A DNA stretch of 6,365 nt from Pseudomonadota bacterium (GTDB lineage Bacteria > Pseudomonadota > Alphaproteobacteria > Acetobacterales > Acetobacteraceae). Position numbers and translations under genes: made by a program. The notes under the pieces were generated by a model. It made no database searches, was not told the DNA's origin, and saw only the letters and a list, made by a program, of their open reading frames with translations. The stretch is taken from positions 1-6,365 of the forward strand of contig JAJZFF010000364.1 in NCBI GenBank assembly GCA_021805485.1, given 5' to 3'. The first letter of the stretch is position 1. Each line of letters opens with the position of its first letter. Shown in pieces: positions 5,507 to 6,365 of this stretch.

Positions 5507-6365
5507 TCACTTTTTTGCCAGCGGTAGGCGTCCGGCACCGGTTTCGCCGCACTGGGCGCGGTGCAGCAGCAACTGGTCGGCCAGAACGCAGGCCATCATC
5601 GCCTCGCCGACCGGCACCGCGCGGATGCCGACGCAGGGATCGTGCCGGCCCTTGGTCTGGATATCGACCTCGTCACCATCGGAATCGACGCTGTGCACCG
5701 GGGTGAGAATCGAGCTGGTCGGCTTCACCGCGAAGCGGACGATGACGGGCTGGCCGGTCGAGATGCCGCCGAGAACGCCGCCGGCGTGGTTGGCGAGGAA
5801 GCGGACCGTGCCGTCCTCGTTCATCCGCATCTCGTCGGCGTTCTGCTCGCCACGCAGGGCGGCGGCGGCGAAACCGTCGCCGATCTCCACGCCCTTGACC
5901 GCGTTGATGCTCATCATCGCCGCGGCAAGATCGGCATCGAGCTTGGCGTAGACCGGCGCGCCGAGGCCGGGGGAAAGGCCCTCGGCGACGACTTCCACCA
6001 CGGCGCCGAGCGAGGAGCCGGCCTTGCGGACGGCGTCGAGCTCCTCGGCCCAAGTCTTGGCGGCCTCGGGGTCGGGGCAGAAGAAGGCGTTGCGGTCCAC
6101 CTCGGCCCAGTCGAAACGGGCGCGGTCGATCACGTGCGGGCCCATCTGCACCAGCGCGCCGCGAATCCGCACGCGCTCGCCGAGGATCTTGCGGGCGATG
6201 GCGCCGGCGGCGACGCGCGTCGCCGTCTCCCGCGCCGAGGAGCGGCCGCCGCCGCGCGGATCGCGGATGCCGTATTTCCAGTGATAGGCGATGTCGGCAT
6301 GCCCGGGGCGGAAACGGTCGGCGATGTTGGCGTAGTCCTGCGAGCGCTGGTCGGTGTTCTCGATC
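5507..6365 (-). CDS. aroC: Chorismate synthase, 5' end beyond the window
   Basis: This is the last enzyme of the shikimate pathway, converting 5-enolpyruvylshikimate-3-phosphate to chorismate with reduced FMN in the cytoplasm. The 285 visible codons run unbroken to the window edge, so roughly the first 80 residues of a protein of about 360 are missing. Reading from the edge, the frame gives DQRSQDY, then [14 protein letters not shown] (around 6290), then [15 protein letters not shown] (around 6220-6265). These are the FMN/substrate-binding signatures, including the catalytic His of RPGHAD. Further on are [12 protein letters not shown] and near the C-terminus [19 protein letters not shown], with the catalytic Asp of RHD. 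It ends LPLAKK before a TGA (5507-5509). A GTG at 6172 would give an apparently complete shorter frame, but it lies inside the conserved enzyme and is not the start. The unknown gene begins 37 nt downstream. Confidence 0.97.
   Translation of the reverse strand, partial: IENTDQRSQDYANIADRFRPGHADIAYHWKYGIRDPRGGGRSSARETATRVAAGAIARKILGERVRIRGALVQMGPHVIDRARFDWAEVDRNAFFCPDPEAAKTWAEELDAVRKAGSSLGAVVEVVAEGLSPGLGAPVYAKLDADLAAAMMSINAVKGVEIGDGFAAAALRGEQNADEMRMNEDGTVRFLANHAGGVLGGISTGQPVIVRFAVKPTSSILTPVHSVDSDGDEVDIQTKGRHDPCVGIRAVPVGEAMMACVLADQLLLHRAQCGETGAGRLPLAKK

Noticed and set aside
5507..6172. A complete 221-residue gene starting with GTG at 6172
   Set aside because: The same frame continues upstream to the window edge with conserved chorismate synthase motifs, so this is only the C-terminal part of aroC.

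Overview
This 6.4 kb window looks like ordinary chromosome from a GC-rich alphaproteobacterium. The third codon positions are strongly GC-biased. GluQ, HtrA, GlcG-like and chorismate synthase sequences fit Rhodospirillales, perhaps Acetobacteraceae. That placement rests on general impression and was not searched. I see no tRNA, rRNA, CRISPR array, insertion sequence, phage gene or origin.

Left part, plus strand: gluQ (glutamyl-Q tRNA(Asp) synthetase) is followed after only 4 nt by a periplasmic HtrA/Deg-type serine protease with two PDZ domains. The pair ends at a strong GC-rich hairpin (2279-2306). Right part, minus strand: everything from 2355 to the window edge reads leftward. In transcription order these are chorismate synthase (aroC, 5' end cut off by the window), a 396-residue protein I do not recognise, a secreted substrate-binding protein of the branched-chain amino acid ABC transporter type, and a small GlcG/HbpS-like protein. 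The HtrA gene and the GlcG-like gene therefore converge, with a short AT-rich inverted repeat between them.

The minus-strand genes probably form more than one transcript. aroC and the unknown gene are 37 nt apart and may be cotranscribed. The binding-protein gene has its own strong ribosome binding site, a 96 nt leader containing a perfect 10-bp palindrome, and a textbook terminator after its stop. The GlcG-like gene lies beyond that terminator. It has its own candidate regulatory inverted repeat and a Shine-Dalgarno sequence that favours the second of two in-frame ATGs. No transporter permease or ATPase gene lies beside the binding protein here, so its substrate cannot be read from context.

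I found no convincing new multi-gene system. The items most worth following up are the unrecognised 396-residue protein, the orphan binding protein and GlcG-like pair, and the three intergenic inverted repeats.
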